DNA of 64,000 nt from Oscillospiraceae bacterium (GCA_020025305.1 JAHHSG010000009.1:1-64000); one strand, 5' to 3'. Shown: positions 30,916 to 39,698, counted from the first letter of the stretch. Notes: generated from the sequence alone by a model not told the origin. Numbers and translations: made by a program.

Positions 30916-32674
30916 AGATCGCATCCATCCCGTGACTGAGGACAGCATTTCCTTTCCCATCCCGGAAAAAGTCCCCACTCCGTGGTTCTCTGCCGCGGGT
31001 GAAATTCCCACCACACTGCACTACTATAACGGTTCCATGGTGGATACGATTGAGACAACGGCCAAGGCCTATCCGGACACCGCAGCCTACAACTTCTTCG
31101 GCAATCAAGTGTCCTTTCGCACCTTTATTGCCCAGGTTCATCAGGCGGCACGGGCTTTGTGCGCCCAAGGTGTGGGCGTGGGGGACCGGGTCACCATCTG
31201 TATGCCCAACACCCCCCAGGCCGTGATCCTTTTCTACGCCATCAACCGCATCGGTGCTGTATCCAACATGATCCACCCCCTCTCCGGTCAGGAGGAAATC
31301 GTCCGCTACATCAACGACTCCCACAGTGTCATGTGTCTGACATTGCGGCAGTTCTACCCGAAATTTGCCAAGATCCGCAATCGTGTGGTACACTGCCGGT
31401 TGTTGATCTGCGATATTCCCGACGGATTGTGCGGTGTGAAGAAGCTGTTTTATCCCATGATCCGCAAGGACTCTGTCCGCCTTCCCAAAGATCCATGGAT
31501 TCTGCGCTGGCCGGATTTCATCCGTAGCGGCAAGAGCTATAAGGGCGCATATATACACCACGGCAAGGGCAGCGACACTGCCTCCATTCTCTATTCCGGC
31601 GGCACTACCGGCACGACAAAGGGCATTTTGCTCTCCAATCTGAATTTTAACGCTCTAGCCCTCCAGACCGGCACCGCCGGCAACTGCATCACCCCCGGCA
31701 ATACCTGCCTATCCATCATGCCCATCTTCCACGGCTTCGGCCTGGGCGTGTGCATCAACACCATGCTCTACTGGGGGATCACTGCCATTCTGGTGCCCCA
31801 GTTTGATCCTAAGAGCTACTGCAAGCTCTTAGCCAAGTATAAGCCCAACTATATCGCCGGCGTTCCCACGCTCTTTGAGGCGCTGCTGCGCATGAAAGGT
31901 GCTCAGAATCTGGACATGAGTCAGCTCAAGGGCATTTTCTCCGGCGGTGACTCCCTCAGTGTGGAGCTGAAGAGCAAGGTGGATGCGTTCTTGAAGGCCC
32001 ATGGCTCCACCGAGCAGGTGCGGGAGGGCTATGGTACCACTGAGTGCGTAACCGCCTGCTGCCTGACCCCTCGTTTTACCCATCGTGAGGGCAGCATCGG
32101 CATTCCCTTTCCAGATACTTATTTTAAAATCTGCATTCCCTCTACGCAGGATACGGCTCCCTACGGCACGCTGGGTGAGATCTGTATCAGCGGCCCCAGT
32201 GTCATGCAGGGCTACATGGATCAGCCCCGTGAGACGGCACAGACTCTGCAGTTCCACGAATCGGACGGTCAGGTCTGGCTCCACACCGGTGATTTGGGCA
32301 CCATGGACGCAGATGGATTCATCTACTTCAAGCAGCGCCTCAAGCGCATGATTGTCACCAGCGGCTACAATGTCTATCCCTCTCAGGTAGAGAATGTCAT
32401 TGATGCCCACGAGAGCGTCCTTATGAGCACCGTGATCGGCGTGAAGGACGACTATAAAATGCAGCGTGTCAAGGCGTTCGTGGTACTCAAGCCTGGTATT
32501 GAGGCCACAGATGCCCTGCGGGAGGAGCTGCTGCGGCATTGTGCCGAGCGTCTGCCCCGATACGCATTGCCCAAGGATATGGAATTCCGCAGTGATCTGC
32601 CCAAGACACTGGTAGGTAAGGTGGCATTCACCGTCCTTGAGAAGGAAGAGGAGGCCAAGGCCCAAAAGAGGTAA
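30902..32674 (+). CDS. AMP-forming acyl-CoA synthetase/ligase
   Basis: 590 residues. The adenylate-forming P-loop SGGTTGTTKGILLSN, GYGTTECVTACC, the LHTGDLGTMDADGFIYFKQRLKRMIVTSGYNVYPSQVE hinge and core motif A8, and a C-terminal catalytic Lys region (PKTLVGKVAFT) are complete. It should activate a carboxylic acid as acyl-AMP and transfer it to CoA; chain length is not predictable. It follows the E2-like acyltransferase with an overlapping start (GAGGAGG site inside that gene), so the two probably work in sequence. A strong terminator ends the two-gene operon. Confidence 0.93.
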   Translation: MNLFEDRIHPVTEDSISFPIPEKVPTPWFSAAGEIPTTLHYYNGSMVDTIETTAKAYPDTAAYNFFGNQVSFRTFIAQVHQAARALCAQGVGVGDRVTICMPNTPQAVILFYAINRIGAVSNMIHPLSGQEEIVRYINDSHSVMCLTLRQFYPKFAKIRNRVVHCRLLICDIPDGLCGVKKLFYPMIRKDSVRLPKDPWILRWPDFIRSGKSYKGAYIHHGKGSDTASILYSGGTTGTTKGILLSNLNFNALALQTGTAGNCITPGNTCLSIMPIFHGFGLGVCINTMLYWGITAILVPQFDPKSYCKLLAKYKPNYIAGVPTLFEALLRMKGAQNLDMSQLKGIFSGGDSLSVELKSKVDAFLKAHGSTEQVREGYGTTECVTACCLTPRFTHREGSIGIPFPDTYFKICIPSTQDTAPYGTLGEICISGPSVMQGYMDQPRETAQTLQFHESDGQVWLHTGDLGTMDADGFIYFKQRLKRMIVTSGYNVYPSQVENVIDAHESVLMSTVIGVKDDYKMQRVKAFVVLKPGIEATDALREELLRHCAERLPRYALPKDMEFRSDLPKTLVGKVAFTVLEKEEEAKAQKR

Positions 32675-32693
32675 TCCCGCCTTTTTGCAAACG

Positions 32694-32728
32694 AAATGCC
32701 CGGAGAGCGGTGCTCTCCGGGCATTTTA
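32694..32728. terminator. Bidirectional terminator between convergent genes
   Basis: A 15-bp stem (AAATGCCCGGAGAGC / GCTCTCCGGGCATTT) with GGT loop sits between the acyl-CoA ligase (plus) and the yabR-like gene (minus). Confidence 0.9.
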
Positions 32729-32732
32729 TTGG

Positions 32733-33197
32733 TTATTTTCTTCTGCGGCGCTTGCCCTCACGGTTGCGATTCAGCTCCGACATCTTGCTGTCGGAGGCCG
32801 TCATAAACTGCTTGAGCTTGTCCTCAAAGCTGGATTCCTGGGGCGGAAGAGCCGCCTCCATGGGACGATGTGCCGGACGTCCGTCCCGACTGCGTTGGGG
32901 GGCGCTATGATAGGATGTGTGGCGGCGCTCCTGCAACTGGCGCGGCTCGCGCACTTCGCTCGCCTGCTGTGCCTGCTTCACGGACAGGTTCAACTTTCCG
33001 TCCGGCGTGACCGCCAGCAGCTTCACCTGTACCTCCTGTCCCTCCGTAAGAAAATCATGCACATCATTGACAAAAGTGCTGGCCACTTCTGAAATATGCA
33101 CCAATCCAGATTTTCCGCCCGGCAGCGCCACAAAGGCACCAAATTTGGTGATCGTCGTCACCTTTCCGCTGATAATCGTCCCAACCGCCAATTCCAT
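32733..33197 (-). CDS. yabR: S1-domain RNA-binding protein, YabR-like
   Basis: 154 residues. An S1 RNA-binding domain fills about residues 1-75 (VGTIISGKVTTITKFGAFVALPGGKSGLVHISEVA, GQEVQVKLLAVTPDGKLNLSVKQA). A basic, Gln/Arg-rich linker follows, then SFEDKLKQFMTASDSKMSELN and a basic end KRRRRK, the pattern of clostridial YabR/general stress protein 13 proteins. It probably binds RNA or ribosomes. Position immediately after divIC matches Bacillus subtilis yabR, which supports the name. Last gene of the sporulation/division block. Confidence 0.88.
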   Translation of the reverse strand: MELAVGTIISGKVTTITKFGAFVALPGGKSGLVHISEVASTFVNDVHDFLTEGQEVQVKLLAVTPDGKLNLSVKQAQQASEVREPRQLQERRHTSYHSAPQRSRDGRPAHRPMEAALPPQESSFEDKLKQFMTASDSKMSELNRNREGKRRRRK

Positions 33198-33232
33198 ATA
33201 CTTCCGCTTTGCTCCCTTTCCGTTTTCTTTCC

Positions 33233-33541
33233 TCAGTGATTTACATCGTAAAAAATGCGCTCGCCCTGTTCGGCCATGCCCAACCGCTGCCGCGCCAATT
33301 CTTTGATAAACTCCGGATCATCCGCCCGGGAAATATCCGAACGCAGGGCAGCATTTTCCTGTTCTTTCTGCTCCACCTGCGTACTCAATGCTGCCTCCTG
33401 TGCACGTGCTTGGGCAATCTGTCCAAAAACACGAACAGTCTCTACACCTACCACAGCAATCAGCACCAGCACTACAAGCAGGACAGGGCCGTTACGCTTT
33501 TTGCCTTTTTTCGCTGTTTTTCTTTTTTTGGCGTTTCTCAT
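33233..33541 (-). CDS. divIC: Septum formation initiator DivIC/FtsL-like
   Basis: 102 residues from ATG 33541 (GAGGAGG eight nt upstream). A very basic cytoplasmic start (KKRKTAKKGKKR), one membrane helix (about 20-40), then an extracytoplasmic coiled coil (about 43-70) and the DPEFIKELARQRLGMAEQGERIFY region typical of DivIC. It helps assemble the divisome with FtsL and DivIB. Its first 50 nt overlap the end of yabQ in another frame. Order yabP-yabQ-divIC-yabR agrees with Bacillus. Confidence 0.9.
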   Translation of the reverse strand: MRNAKKRKTAKKGKKRNGPVLLVVLVLIAVVGVETVRVFGQIAQARAQEAALSTQVEQKEQENAALRSDISRADDPEFIKELARQRLGMAEQGERIFYDVNH

Positions 33542-34022
33542 TGCAACGACCTCCTCGTACAGTGTTTTTGGGGTTCCTATGCTTAGATAGATACTTTTTA
33601 ATTGTAGCGTATTTTTTGAAAAAATAAAAGTACTTTTTTGCAATAAAAACAGCTTTTTTTATAAATTCGATGATCCATGCCACGGGGCGCCACAAAAAAT
33701 CTGCCAATGCAGCCGCTGTATCCGTCCAAAACTCCCACAGCGGACGAATAAGACAGCTGAAAAAGACAAAGTAGACCACACTGCCCACCGCAATACCTCC
33801 CAGCATATAGAGCCGCAGCTCGCCCTGGCCGCGCCCCATGGCAAAGAGGAACACCGCCAGTCCCAGCGCCACGGCGTAGAGTGCATCGCTTACATGGGTC
33901 AGCCAGCGATAGCGCCATCGCAGCCGAACGGCGCGCAGGAGGTCGTAGGCCACGCCGCTCACCAGTCCCAACAGCAGTGCCTGCCCCAGACATTCCAATT
34001 GCCCGGCGACATAGTTTTCCAT
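33492..34022 (-). CDS. yabQ: Spore cortex biosynthesis protein YabQ
   Basis: 176 residues. N-terminal GQALLLGLVSGVAYDLLRAVR and about four membrane segments within the first 100 residues match YabQ, a forespore outer-membrane protein needed for spore cortex formation. The C-terminus (about 118-176) is long, Lys/Arg/Tyr-rich and overlaps the start of divIC by 50 nt. Its ATG overlaps the yabP stop (ATGA), so the two are translationally coupled. Its presence indicates an endospore-forming lineage. Confidence 0.88.
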   Translation of the reverse strand: MENYVAGQLECLGQALLLGLVSGVAYDLLRAVRLRWRYRWLTHVSDALYAVALGLAVFLFAMGRGQGELRLYMLGGIAVGSVVYFVFFSCLIRPLWEFWTDTAAALADFLWRPVAWIIEFIKKAVFIAKKYFYFFKKYATIKKYLSKHRNPKNTVRGGRCNEKRQKKKNSEKRQKA

Positions 34023-34312
34023 CAGCCAAACAGTCTCCCGAAGAAGGAGGGGCGAGTGGTGGGTGCATCTTCATAGCTTACGGCATCCACGTGTCCATCC
34101 ACGTGGAGCTCCCCGCCGTCCAGCGACAGTTTATCGATATGCAGCTGCGCACCATTGACCACCAATGTCCCGGCGCAGGTAGCCATAACAATACAGTTCT
34201 CGTCAAAACGCTCCACATCCTCTACACCGGAGACGGTGAGCCGCTCCCGTCCCTGCAGCTCCAGACGATGCTCCATTGTGTTCTGGTGGTTTCCATTCAT
34301 ATCATAAGCCAT
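34022..34312 (-). CDS. yabP: Sporulation protein YabP
   Basis: 96 residues from ATG 34312, preceded by GGGAGGAG at 7 nt; an upstream in-frame ATG would contain that site. The core HRLELQGRERLTVSGVEDVERFDENCIVMATCAGTLVVNG and LHIDKLSLDGGELHVDG is diagnostic of YabP/YqfC-type sporulation proteins. In Bacillus it is a mother-cell protein required with YabQ. The S4-domain gene lies just upstream. Confidence 0.93.
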   Translation of the reverse strand: MAYDMNGNHQNTMEHRLELQGRERLTVSGVEDVERFDENCIVMATCAGTLVVNGAQLHIDKLSLDGGELHVDGHVDAVSYEDAPTTRPSFFGRLFG

Positions 34313-34376
34313 AAAAATACTCCTCCCATACATCTGTAGTAGTCACTACATCTCTATGAGAGGAGCCGTCCATTTA

Positions 34377-34631
34377 TCACTGCATTTCCTGCGGCAGCTG
34401 GCGATACATGGCCGCAGCATCCGCCTTGCCTACGTTATCCTGTACGCTGACCACTTCCACCAACACGGTACGCTCACCAAAGCGGATGGCAATCTGATCG
34501 CCTTCCTTCACCTCGTAGGAGGCCCGCTGAATCTTTCCGTTAACGCTGACGCGCTGGTGATCACACGCCTCATTGGCCACGGTGCGGCGCTTGATGAGGC
34601 GGGACACCTTCAAATATTTGTCCAAACGCAT
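34377..34631 (-). CDS. S4-domain RNA-binding protein (HslR/YabO/RqcP-like)
   Basis: 84 residues from ATG 34631. The S4 motif MRLDKYLKVSRLIKRRTVANEACDHQRVSVNG and YEVKEGDQIAIRFG cover most of the protein. In Firmicutes the yabO product (RqcP) binds stalled 50S-peptidyl-tRNA and assists RqcH in alanine tailing; that role is probable here by synteny with yabP. A longer in-frame start at 34700 was rejected because it would run through the hup terminator. The C-terminus is slightly longer than usual (AAAMYRQLPQEMQ). Confidence 0.88.
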   Translation of the reverse strand: MRLDKYLKVSRLIKRRTVANEACDHQRVSVNGKIQRASYEVKEGDQIAIRFGERTVLVEVVSVQDNVGKADAAAMYRQLPQEMQ

Positions 34632-34656
34632 ACCTTCGAACTCTTCCTTTCCGTAG

Positions 34657-34690
34657 TAAAAAGCCGGTGTGACCTCAGTCACACCGGCCT
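34657..34690 (-). terminator. Terminator of hup
   Basis: On the minus strand GCCGGTGTGAC / GTCACACCGGC with a TGAG loop is followed by TTTTTACT. It lies 15 nt past the hup stop and 25 nt before the S4-domain gene, so it partly separates hup from the downstream operon. Confidence 0.85.
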
Positions 34691-34704
34691 GCCGTTTCAC
34701 ACAA

Positions 34705-34980
34705 TTACTTGCTCACAGCGTCCTTCAGTGCCTTGCCTGCCTTGAACACGGGAGCCTTGGAAGCGGGAATGGAGATGCTCTCCTTGGTCTTGGGGTTCAG
34801 ACCGGTACGGGCAGCTCTCTTCTTCACCTCAAAAGAGCCAAAGCCGACCAGCTGCACCTTCTCCTCCGCCTGCAGAGCCTCGGTCACGGTGTTGATCATA
34901 GCGGCCAGAACGGCCTCCGTATCCTTCTTAGACATACCGGTCTTCTCTGCAACAGCAGCAATCAGTTCAGACTTATTCAT
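34705..34980 (-). CDS. hup: HU-family DNA-binding protein
   Basis: 91 residues from ATG 34980 (AGGAGG nine nt upstream). The whole sequence fits bacterial HU: N-terminal MNKSELIAAVAEKTGMSKKDTEAVL, the GFGSFEVKKRAARTGLNPKTKESISIPASKAPVFKAGKALK arm and beta-saddle. It bends and compacts DNA as a homodimer. Insertion of hup between mazG and the S4 gene is common in clostridia. Codon use shows high expression. Confidence 0.97.
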   Translation of the reverse strand: MNKSELIAAVAEKTGMSKKDTEAVLAAMINTVTEALQAEEKVQLVGFGSFEVKKRAARTGLNPKTKESISIPASKAPVFKAGKALKDAVSK

Positions 34981-35069
34981 AGTTTGTAATCCTCCTAAAT
35001 TTCTTTTGTACACGTCTTATTCTTTGTTCGCATACGTAAAAATATATCCCAAAACGAATTTCTCTCGCC

Positions 35070-35858
35070 TTAAGAACGTTTTGCTTCTTTCCAAAGCTGA
35101 TCCAACTCCGCAGCGGACAGCTTGTCCAAGGGCGTCCCCCGGTCTGCGGCCTTCTCCTCCATCAGCCGGAAGCGGCGGATAAATTTTTCGCAGGTTTCAT
35201 AGAGGGCTGCCTCCGGGTCTATCCCCGCAAAGCGCCCGACTTTCACGGCGGCAAAGAGCACATCGCCCAGCTCCTCGGACACGTTGCTCTCCTCCACCAC
35301 CGCTTGCCGCAGTTCTGCCGTCTCCTCGTCCAGTTTATCCAGTGCTCCGTAAATATCCGGCCAGTCAAAGCCAGCCTTTGCCGCCTTTTTCTGCACTTTC
35401 TCCGCCCGCCACAGCTGGGGAAGCGTCCGTGCCACACTGTCCAGTGCCTGGGCATGGGTCTGCTGCCCCTTCTCCTCACGCTTAAGCGCTTCCCAGTTCA
35501 CCAGCACCTGCTCGGTGGTATCGGCGGCCACGGTGCCGAACACATGGGGATGGCGGTAAATCATCTTTTTGACAATCCCGTCACACACATCCTCCATGGT
35601 AAAGCGGCCCGCGTCAGCCTCCATATCCGCATGAAAAACCACCTGCATGAGCACATCGCCCAGTTCCTCCTGCATGAGGACCGGGTCATCCCGGTCAATG
35701 GCCTCCAATGCCTCGTACGTCTCTTCTAAAAATTCCCGTCGAATGGATTGATGGGTCTGCTCTTGATCCCACGGGCAGCCGCCCGGTGAACGGAGAATGT
35801 GAATCACATGCAGCAGATCTTCATAATCGTAATGAGGTTTCAATTCAAAATTTACCAT
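35070..35858 (-). CDS. mazG: Nucleoside triphosphate pyrophosphohydrolase MazG
   Basis: 262 residues from ATG 35858 (AGAGGTG upstream; the longer frame lacks a site). Two MazG folds are visible: the first with CPWDQEQTHQSIRREFLEETYEALEAID and EELGDVLMQVVFHADM, the second with ELGDVLFAAVKVGRFAGIDPEAAL, both with the EExxE/ExxD Mg-binding acidic residues. It hydrolyses (d)NTPs to monophosphates and clears damaged nucleotides. In Bacillus the orthologue is fused to a tetrapyrrole methylase (YabN); here only the MazG half is present. Confidence 0.94.
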   Translation of the reverse strand: MVNFELKPHYDYEDLLHVIHILRSPGGCPWDQEQTHQSIRREFLEETYEALEAIDRDDPVLMQEELGDVLMQVVFHADMEADAGRFTMEDVCDGIVKKMIYRHPHVFGTVAADTTEQVLVNWEALKREEKGQQTHAQALDSVARTLPQLWRAEKVQKKAAKAGFDWPDIYGALDKLDEETAELRQAVVEESNVSEELGDVLFAAVKVGRFAGIDPEAALYETCEKFIRRFRLMEEKAADRGTPLDKLSAAELDQLWKEAKRS

Positions 35859-35898
35859 ATTCGCACCTCTTTTGCAAGTCTTTTTCTTTCTATAGCGT

Positions 35899-37497
35899 TT
35901 ATTTACCGCCAATATTCAAAAAATTCGCAATCTTTTCGCCTTTTGGAAGGCTCAACAAGTCCTCCCGAGTGACCGCTCCCAGACAAAGGCAGCCAAGAGC
36001 GTAGGCAAACGCCGCAACGGCAATGGACAGAAGCGTTGCTGCGTCTCCCATGTGGAGTTCCTGCGTCAGAAAGCGCCATGTCCCGGAGGCCACCACCGCC
36101 ATGCCTGCCGTTGCCAGCGCAGGCCGCACAAAGATGCCCAGATAGGCGGGGCGCTGGGGCACCGTACGCCGGATCACCACCAGATTGATGAGGGCAATCA
36201 AGCCATAGCAGCACAGCGTTCCGATCGGTGCCCCTTTGATGCCGATGGACGGATTGGCCACCAACAGCTGGTTGACAATGATCTTTACCACACCGCCGCA
36301 CAGCAGCGACCACACGGGCACATACTCCCGGCCATATGCCTGGAGCACGCCGTTGGTAACAATCATCACGCACACCCCTACACAGGCCACCCCCAGCACC
36401 GTCAAATGGTAGGCAGCAGCCGCCGCCGTCTCCGGAACGGCCGGATAAAGCATATCCAAAATAGGACGTGCCAGCACTGCAAGGCCGATTCCCGCCGGCA
36501 AAGCCAACAGTGCCGTCAGGCGAAAGGCGCTCTGTGTATGGCAGCAGGCACCCCGTTGATCCCCGCAGGCCAGTGCGCTGCCGATGGCCGGGATGAGACT
36601 GACGGTCACGGGATAGATGAAAGAGGCCGGGAGACTGAACAGGGTCATGCCGAAAGTATACTCCCCATACAGGGCAGAGGCCGCCCGTTCGCTGTAGCCC
36701 AGTGCCTCCTGCAGTGTGCGCATCACCAGCAGTTGGTCCAGAAGCGTGATGACGCTCATACCCGCAGCGCCGATGGTAATGGGGACACCAATGCCCAGCA
36801 GTTCCTTGGCAATCCCACGGCAGGGCAAGGGAACATCCGTGCCCCGCCGTCCACGTTTCCGGAACATCAGCTGCACGCTCAGCACCAGCAGTCCCAGCAC
36901 GGAGCCTGCGGTAACCCCTTCAATTGCCCCTGCCGCCGCTATATGGGAAGGTGCACCACAGCGCAGCAGCCACCACGCCAGCGCCAAACCCACCACCAGC
37001 TTACAGGCAGATTCCAAGATCTGACTGACAGCAGTAGGCTTCATATCCCCTTGCCCTTGGGTATAACCTCGGATGGCGGAGAGTAAGCACACGCACAGCA
37101 CCGACGGGGCCAGCGCCCAAATAGCAGGCGCTGCCAGCGAGTCGTGCAGCAACTTGGCCAGTGCTTCGGGGTAGAGGAACATTACGCCGCCGCCTGCAAG
37201 CCCCAACACAGCGAACATGCCCAGCGCCACATGAAAAATCCGCCTTTTCTGATTTTCCCGTCCCAGTGCACCGGCCTGGGATACAAGGCGGGACAGCGCC
37301 AGCGGCAAACCTGCCGTGGAGAGCAGCAGCAGCAGATTATAGATATTATACGCCACATAAAAGTGAGCCATGCCCTCGCTGTCCAAAAGATTGCCCAGCG
37401 GTATCTTATAAAGCGCACCCAGCACCTTAGTCACTGCCACTGCCGAACCCAGTATGGCTGCGCCGCCGATAAAATTCTGCCGCTTACTCCCGGTCAT
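35899..37497 (-). CDS. SpoVB/MurJ-type polysaccharide or lipid II flippase
   Basis: 532 residues with about 14 membrane segments and the MOP-superfamily opening KRQNFIGGAAILGSAVAVTKVLGALYKIPLGNLLDSEGMAHFYVAYNIYNLLL. It is closest in style to SpoVB/YabM/YkvU, transporters that flip peptidoglycan or polysaccharide lipid intermediates for spore cortex or wall synthesis. AGGAGGG precedes the ATG. It lies 40 nt upstream of mazG, the same place as yabM in Bacillus. Which of the SpoVB paralogues it is cannot be decided here. Confidence 0.9.
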   Translation of the reverse strand: MTGSKRQNFIGGAAILGSAVAVTKVLGALYKIPLGNLLDSEGMAHFYVAYNIYNLLLLLSTAGLPLALSRLVSQAGALGRENQKRRIFHVALGMFAVLGLAGGGVMFLYPEALAKLLHDSLAAPAIWALAPSVLCVCLLSAIRGYTQGQGDMKPTAVSQILESACKLVVGLALAWWLLRCGAPSHIAAAGAIEGVTAGSVLGLLVLSVQLMFRKRGRRGTDVPLPCRGIAKELLGIGVPITIGAAGMSVITLLDQLLVMRTLQEALGYSERAASALYGEYTFGMTLFSLPASFIYPVTVSLIPAIGSALACGDQRGACCHTQSAFRLTALLALPAGIGLAVLARPILDMLYPAVPETAAAAAYHLTVLGVACVGVCVMIVTNGVLQAYGREYVPVWSLLCGGVVKIIVNQLLVANPSIGIKGAPIGTLCCYGLIALINLVVIRRTVPQRPAYLGIFVRPALATAGMAVVASGTWRFLTQELHMGDAATLLSIAVAAFAYALGCLCLGAVTREDLLSLPKGEKIANFLNIGGK

Positions 37498-37560
37498 GGG
37501 CTTCCCTCCTGGAAAATGAGCGAAAACAGTGCGGGGAGTATCCCCGCGCTGTAGGCCCGT

Positions 37561-39045
37561 TTATTTCTTTTCCAGCATATGCAGATGGAAGTCCCGAAAT
37601 GTCTCTCGGTTTTCCCGCCGCTTGTCCTCCCGCTGTATATACTCATTGGGGAATTTGGCGTGGAACACCCGCTCAATGTGTCCGGCCCTGGCGTCCACCA
37701 TTTTGGTAGAGCCGCCAGCACCCAGCGACAAAATGCTATGGAGTTCCTCCATAATATAAATATTATAGAGCCCCTCGGCGCCGGGACGGCACCAACCTAC
37801 GTTTTCAAAGCTGCCAGACATATACTTCTGGCGATAGAGATAATAGGGGACAAAGCCGGCAGAGCGCAGTGTTGGATTGGCATAATCCAGCATCTCCGCC
37901 ACCTCTTGGGCACCGGGGATGGCACTGCCCTCCAAGAGGATACGGCTGCCTTTCTTCAAAGACAATGTATGCACCGTAATGTTATCTGCACCATAGGCAA
38001 TGCACTGATCCAGTGTATGGCGAAAGCCCTCCGGTGTATCCTCCGGCAGTCCCGCAATCAGATCCATATTCACATGGGGGAAATGCATGGCCTCCACCAG
38101 TTCCATGGTCTTTTCCACATCCGCTGCACTGTGTCGTCGCCCGATGGCACGGAGCACCCGTTCATCCAACGACTGAGGATTCACACTGATGCGGTCCGTG
38201 CCGTGATCCAGCAGTACCTGCAGCTTCTCCCGGTCAATGGTGTCTGGGCGGCCGGCTTCGATGCAATACTCCACACAGCCGCTCAGATCAAAGCTGCGGT
38301 TCAAATGCGTCAGCAGGTGATCCATCTGCCGGGCCGTAAGGGTAGTGGGCGTACCGCCGCCCATATAAAAGGACTTGATGCGCAGCCCCGTTTCCTTGAC
38401 CATGCAGGCCGCATCGGTAATCTCCTGCTCCAGCACGGCCAGATACGGCTCGATGAGCTTAAAGCTCTTCTCCACCGAGGCTGAAACAAAGCTGCAATAA
38501 GCGCAGCGGGTGGGGCAGAAGGGGATCCCTACATACAAAGAGATGTCCTCCGGGCGCAGATCACGCTTCGCCGCAAGACCGGCCTGTGCCGTCTCAATGG
38601 CCAGACGCCGCCGCTCCGGAGATACGAAATATGTCTCCTTTAAGATGCGGTCCGTCTGGGACTCTGTTTTACCCTCCAACAAATAGCGCTCGGCTACCTT
38701 GCCGGGACGGATTCCCGTCAGCGCACCCCAAGAGGGAGTGGTACCGGTAATCGTGCGTGCGGCCTTAAAAAAGCTCAGCTTCAGCGCCTTCTGCCGTTGG
38801 CGCTCGATCTCATAGGAATCCAGTGCAGGGTCAATAACCGCACGGGAAACGCCCCGTGCGGTTTTGCCCTCATAGATGATTTTCGTAACAGCTGTGGTAT
38901 AGGTCTTCCCTACGGAAAGTGTTACCACCGCCTGATTTTCCTCGGCAGACGCACTCTCATAGACAGGACGCTCCTGGGGAAAAAACGCCAGCAAACTCTG
39001 CTCCACAGCATAGCGGTCATCATGACCGCGAAAGATCATTTTCAT
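37561..39045 (-). CDS. hemZ: Oxygen-independent coproporphyrinogen III oxidase-like protein HemZ
   Basis: 494 residues. A unique N-terminal domain (about 1-155) precedes a HemN-type radical SAM core with IPFCPTRCAYCSFVS (CxxxCxxC cluster), GGGTPTTL and RISVNPQSLDERVLRAIGRRH. HemZ-like length and N-terminus separate it from HemN and HemW. The family decarboxylates coproporphyrinogen III, but no other haem genes are nearby, so a different radical reaction is possible. Its 5' neighbour ends 14 nt upstream; order recJ-rel-dtd-MBL-hemZ is widely conserved in clostridia. Confidence 0.88.
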   Translation of the reverse strand: MKMIFRGHDDRYAVEQSLLAFFPQERPVYESASAEENQAVVTLSVGKTYTTAVTKIIYEGKTARGVSRAVIDPALDSYEIERQRQKALKLSFFKAARTITGTTPSWGALTGIRPGKVAERYLLEGKTESQTDRILKETYFVSPERRRLAIETAQAGLAAKRDLRPEDISLYVGIPFCPTRCAYCSFVSASVEKSFKLIEPYLAVLEQEITDAACMVKETGLRIKSFYMGGGTPTTLTARQMDHLLTHLNRSFDLSGCVEYCIEAGRPDTIDREKLQVLLDHGTDRISVNPQSLDERVLRAIGRRHSAADVEKTMELVEAMHFPHVNMDLIAGLPEDTPEGFRHTLDQCIAYGADNITVHTLSLKKGSRILLEGSAIPGAQEVAEMLDYANPTLRSAGFVPYYLYRQKYMSGSFENVGWCRPGAEGLYNIYIMEELHSILSLGAGGSTKMVDARAGHIERVFHAKFPNEYIQREDKRRENRETFRDFHLHMLEKK

Positions 39046-39059
39046 GAACCGTCTGCTCC

Positions 39060-39686
39060 TTATTCCAACCCCATGCCGTGGCGAAGATAGGGGTTAAGAC
39101 GCCGCTCCTCGGCAAGCGTGGTATCCCGGTCGTGGCCCGGGTAGACATGGTAATCCCCCTCCAATCGTCCCAGACGTCCCAGCGACTCTAACACGGCCCG
39201 ATAATCCCCGCCGGGTAAATCAGTTCGCCCACAGGAGCCGCGGAACAGGGTGTCTCCGGAGAAGATCACATCCTCCACCACCAAGCACACAGACCCCTGC
39301 GAATGCCCCGGTGTCTCCATCACACGGATGGTAAGATTGCCCAGCCGCAGTTCGTCGCCCTCGCCATACCAGCGCTGATGCACCTCATCAAGTCGGGGAA
39401 AGCGAATGCTGTAGTCGCTGCCATCATCCTGCTCCACAGCGTCCTTTGGCTGAATATACACCGGCACATCATAGTGACCAAGCAGGGCGGCAAGACCGGT
39501 AAAGTGGTCAAAATGGCCGTGGGTCAAGAACACATACTGCAGGGAGCATCCGCTCTTTTCCACCGCATCGGCGATACGATCTCCTTCCTCGCCGGGATCA
39601 ATAACGGCGCAGACCTTGGCTGTCTCATCATAGAGGATATAGCAATTGGTTCTGATCGGTCCCACTTGCAACGTCTCAATTTTCAT
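39060..39686 (-). CDS. Metallo-beta-lactamase-fold hydrolase (glyoxalase II-like)
   Basis: 208 residues. The zinc-binding motif THGHFDH (HxHxDH), ETPGHSQGSVCL, FSGDTLF and the final YPGHDRDTTL give a full set of metal ligands. The short length, without the C-terminal helical domain of glyoxalase II, matches the YqgX/YcbL group. Likely thioester hydrolysis such as S-lactoylglutathione-like or bacillithiol/CoA conjugates; the substrate is not proven. Cotranscribed with dtd and hemZ with gaps of 12-14 nt. Confidence 0.9.
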   Translation of the reverse strand: MKIETLQVGPIRTNCYILYDETAKVCAVIDPGEEGDRIADAVEKSGCSLQYVFLTHGHFDHFTGLAALLGHYDVPVYIQPKDAVEQDDGSDYSIRFPRLDEVHQRWYGEGDELRLGNLTIRVMETPGHSQGSVCLVVEDVIFSGDTLFRGSCGRTDLPGGDYRAVLESLGRLGRLEGDYHVYPGHDRDTTLAEERRLNPYLRHGMGLE

Positions 39687-39698
39687 ACATATGCCTCC

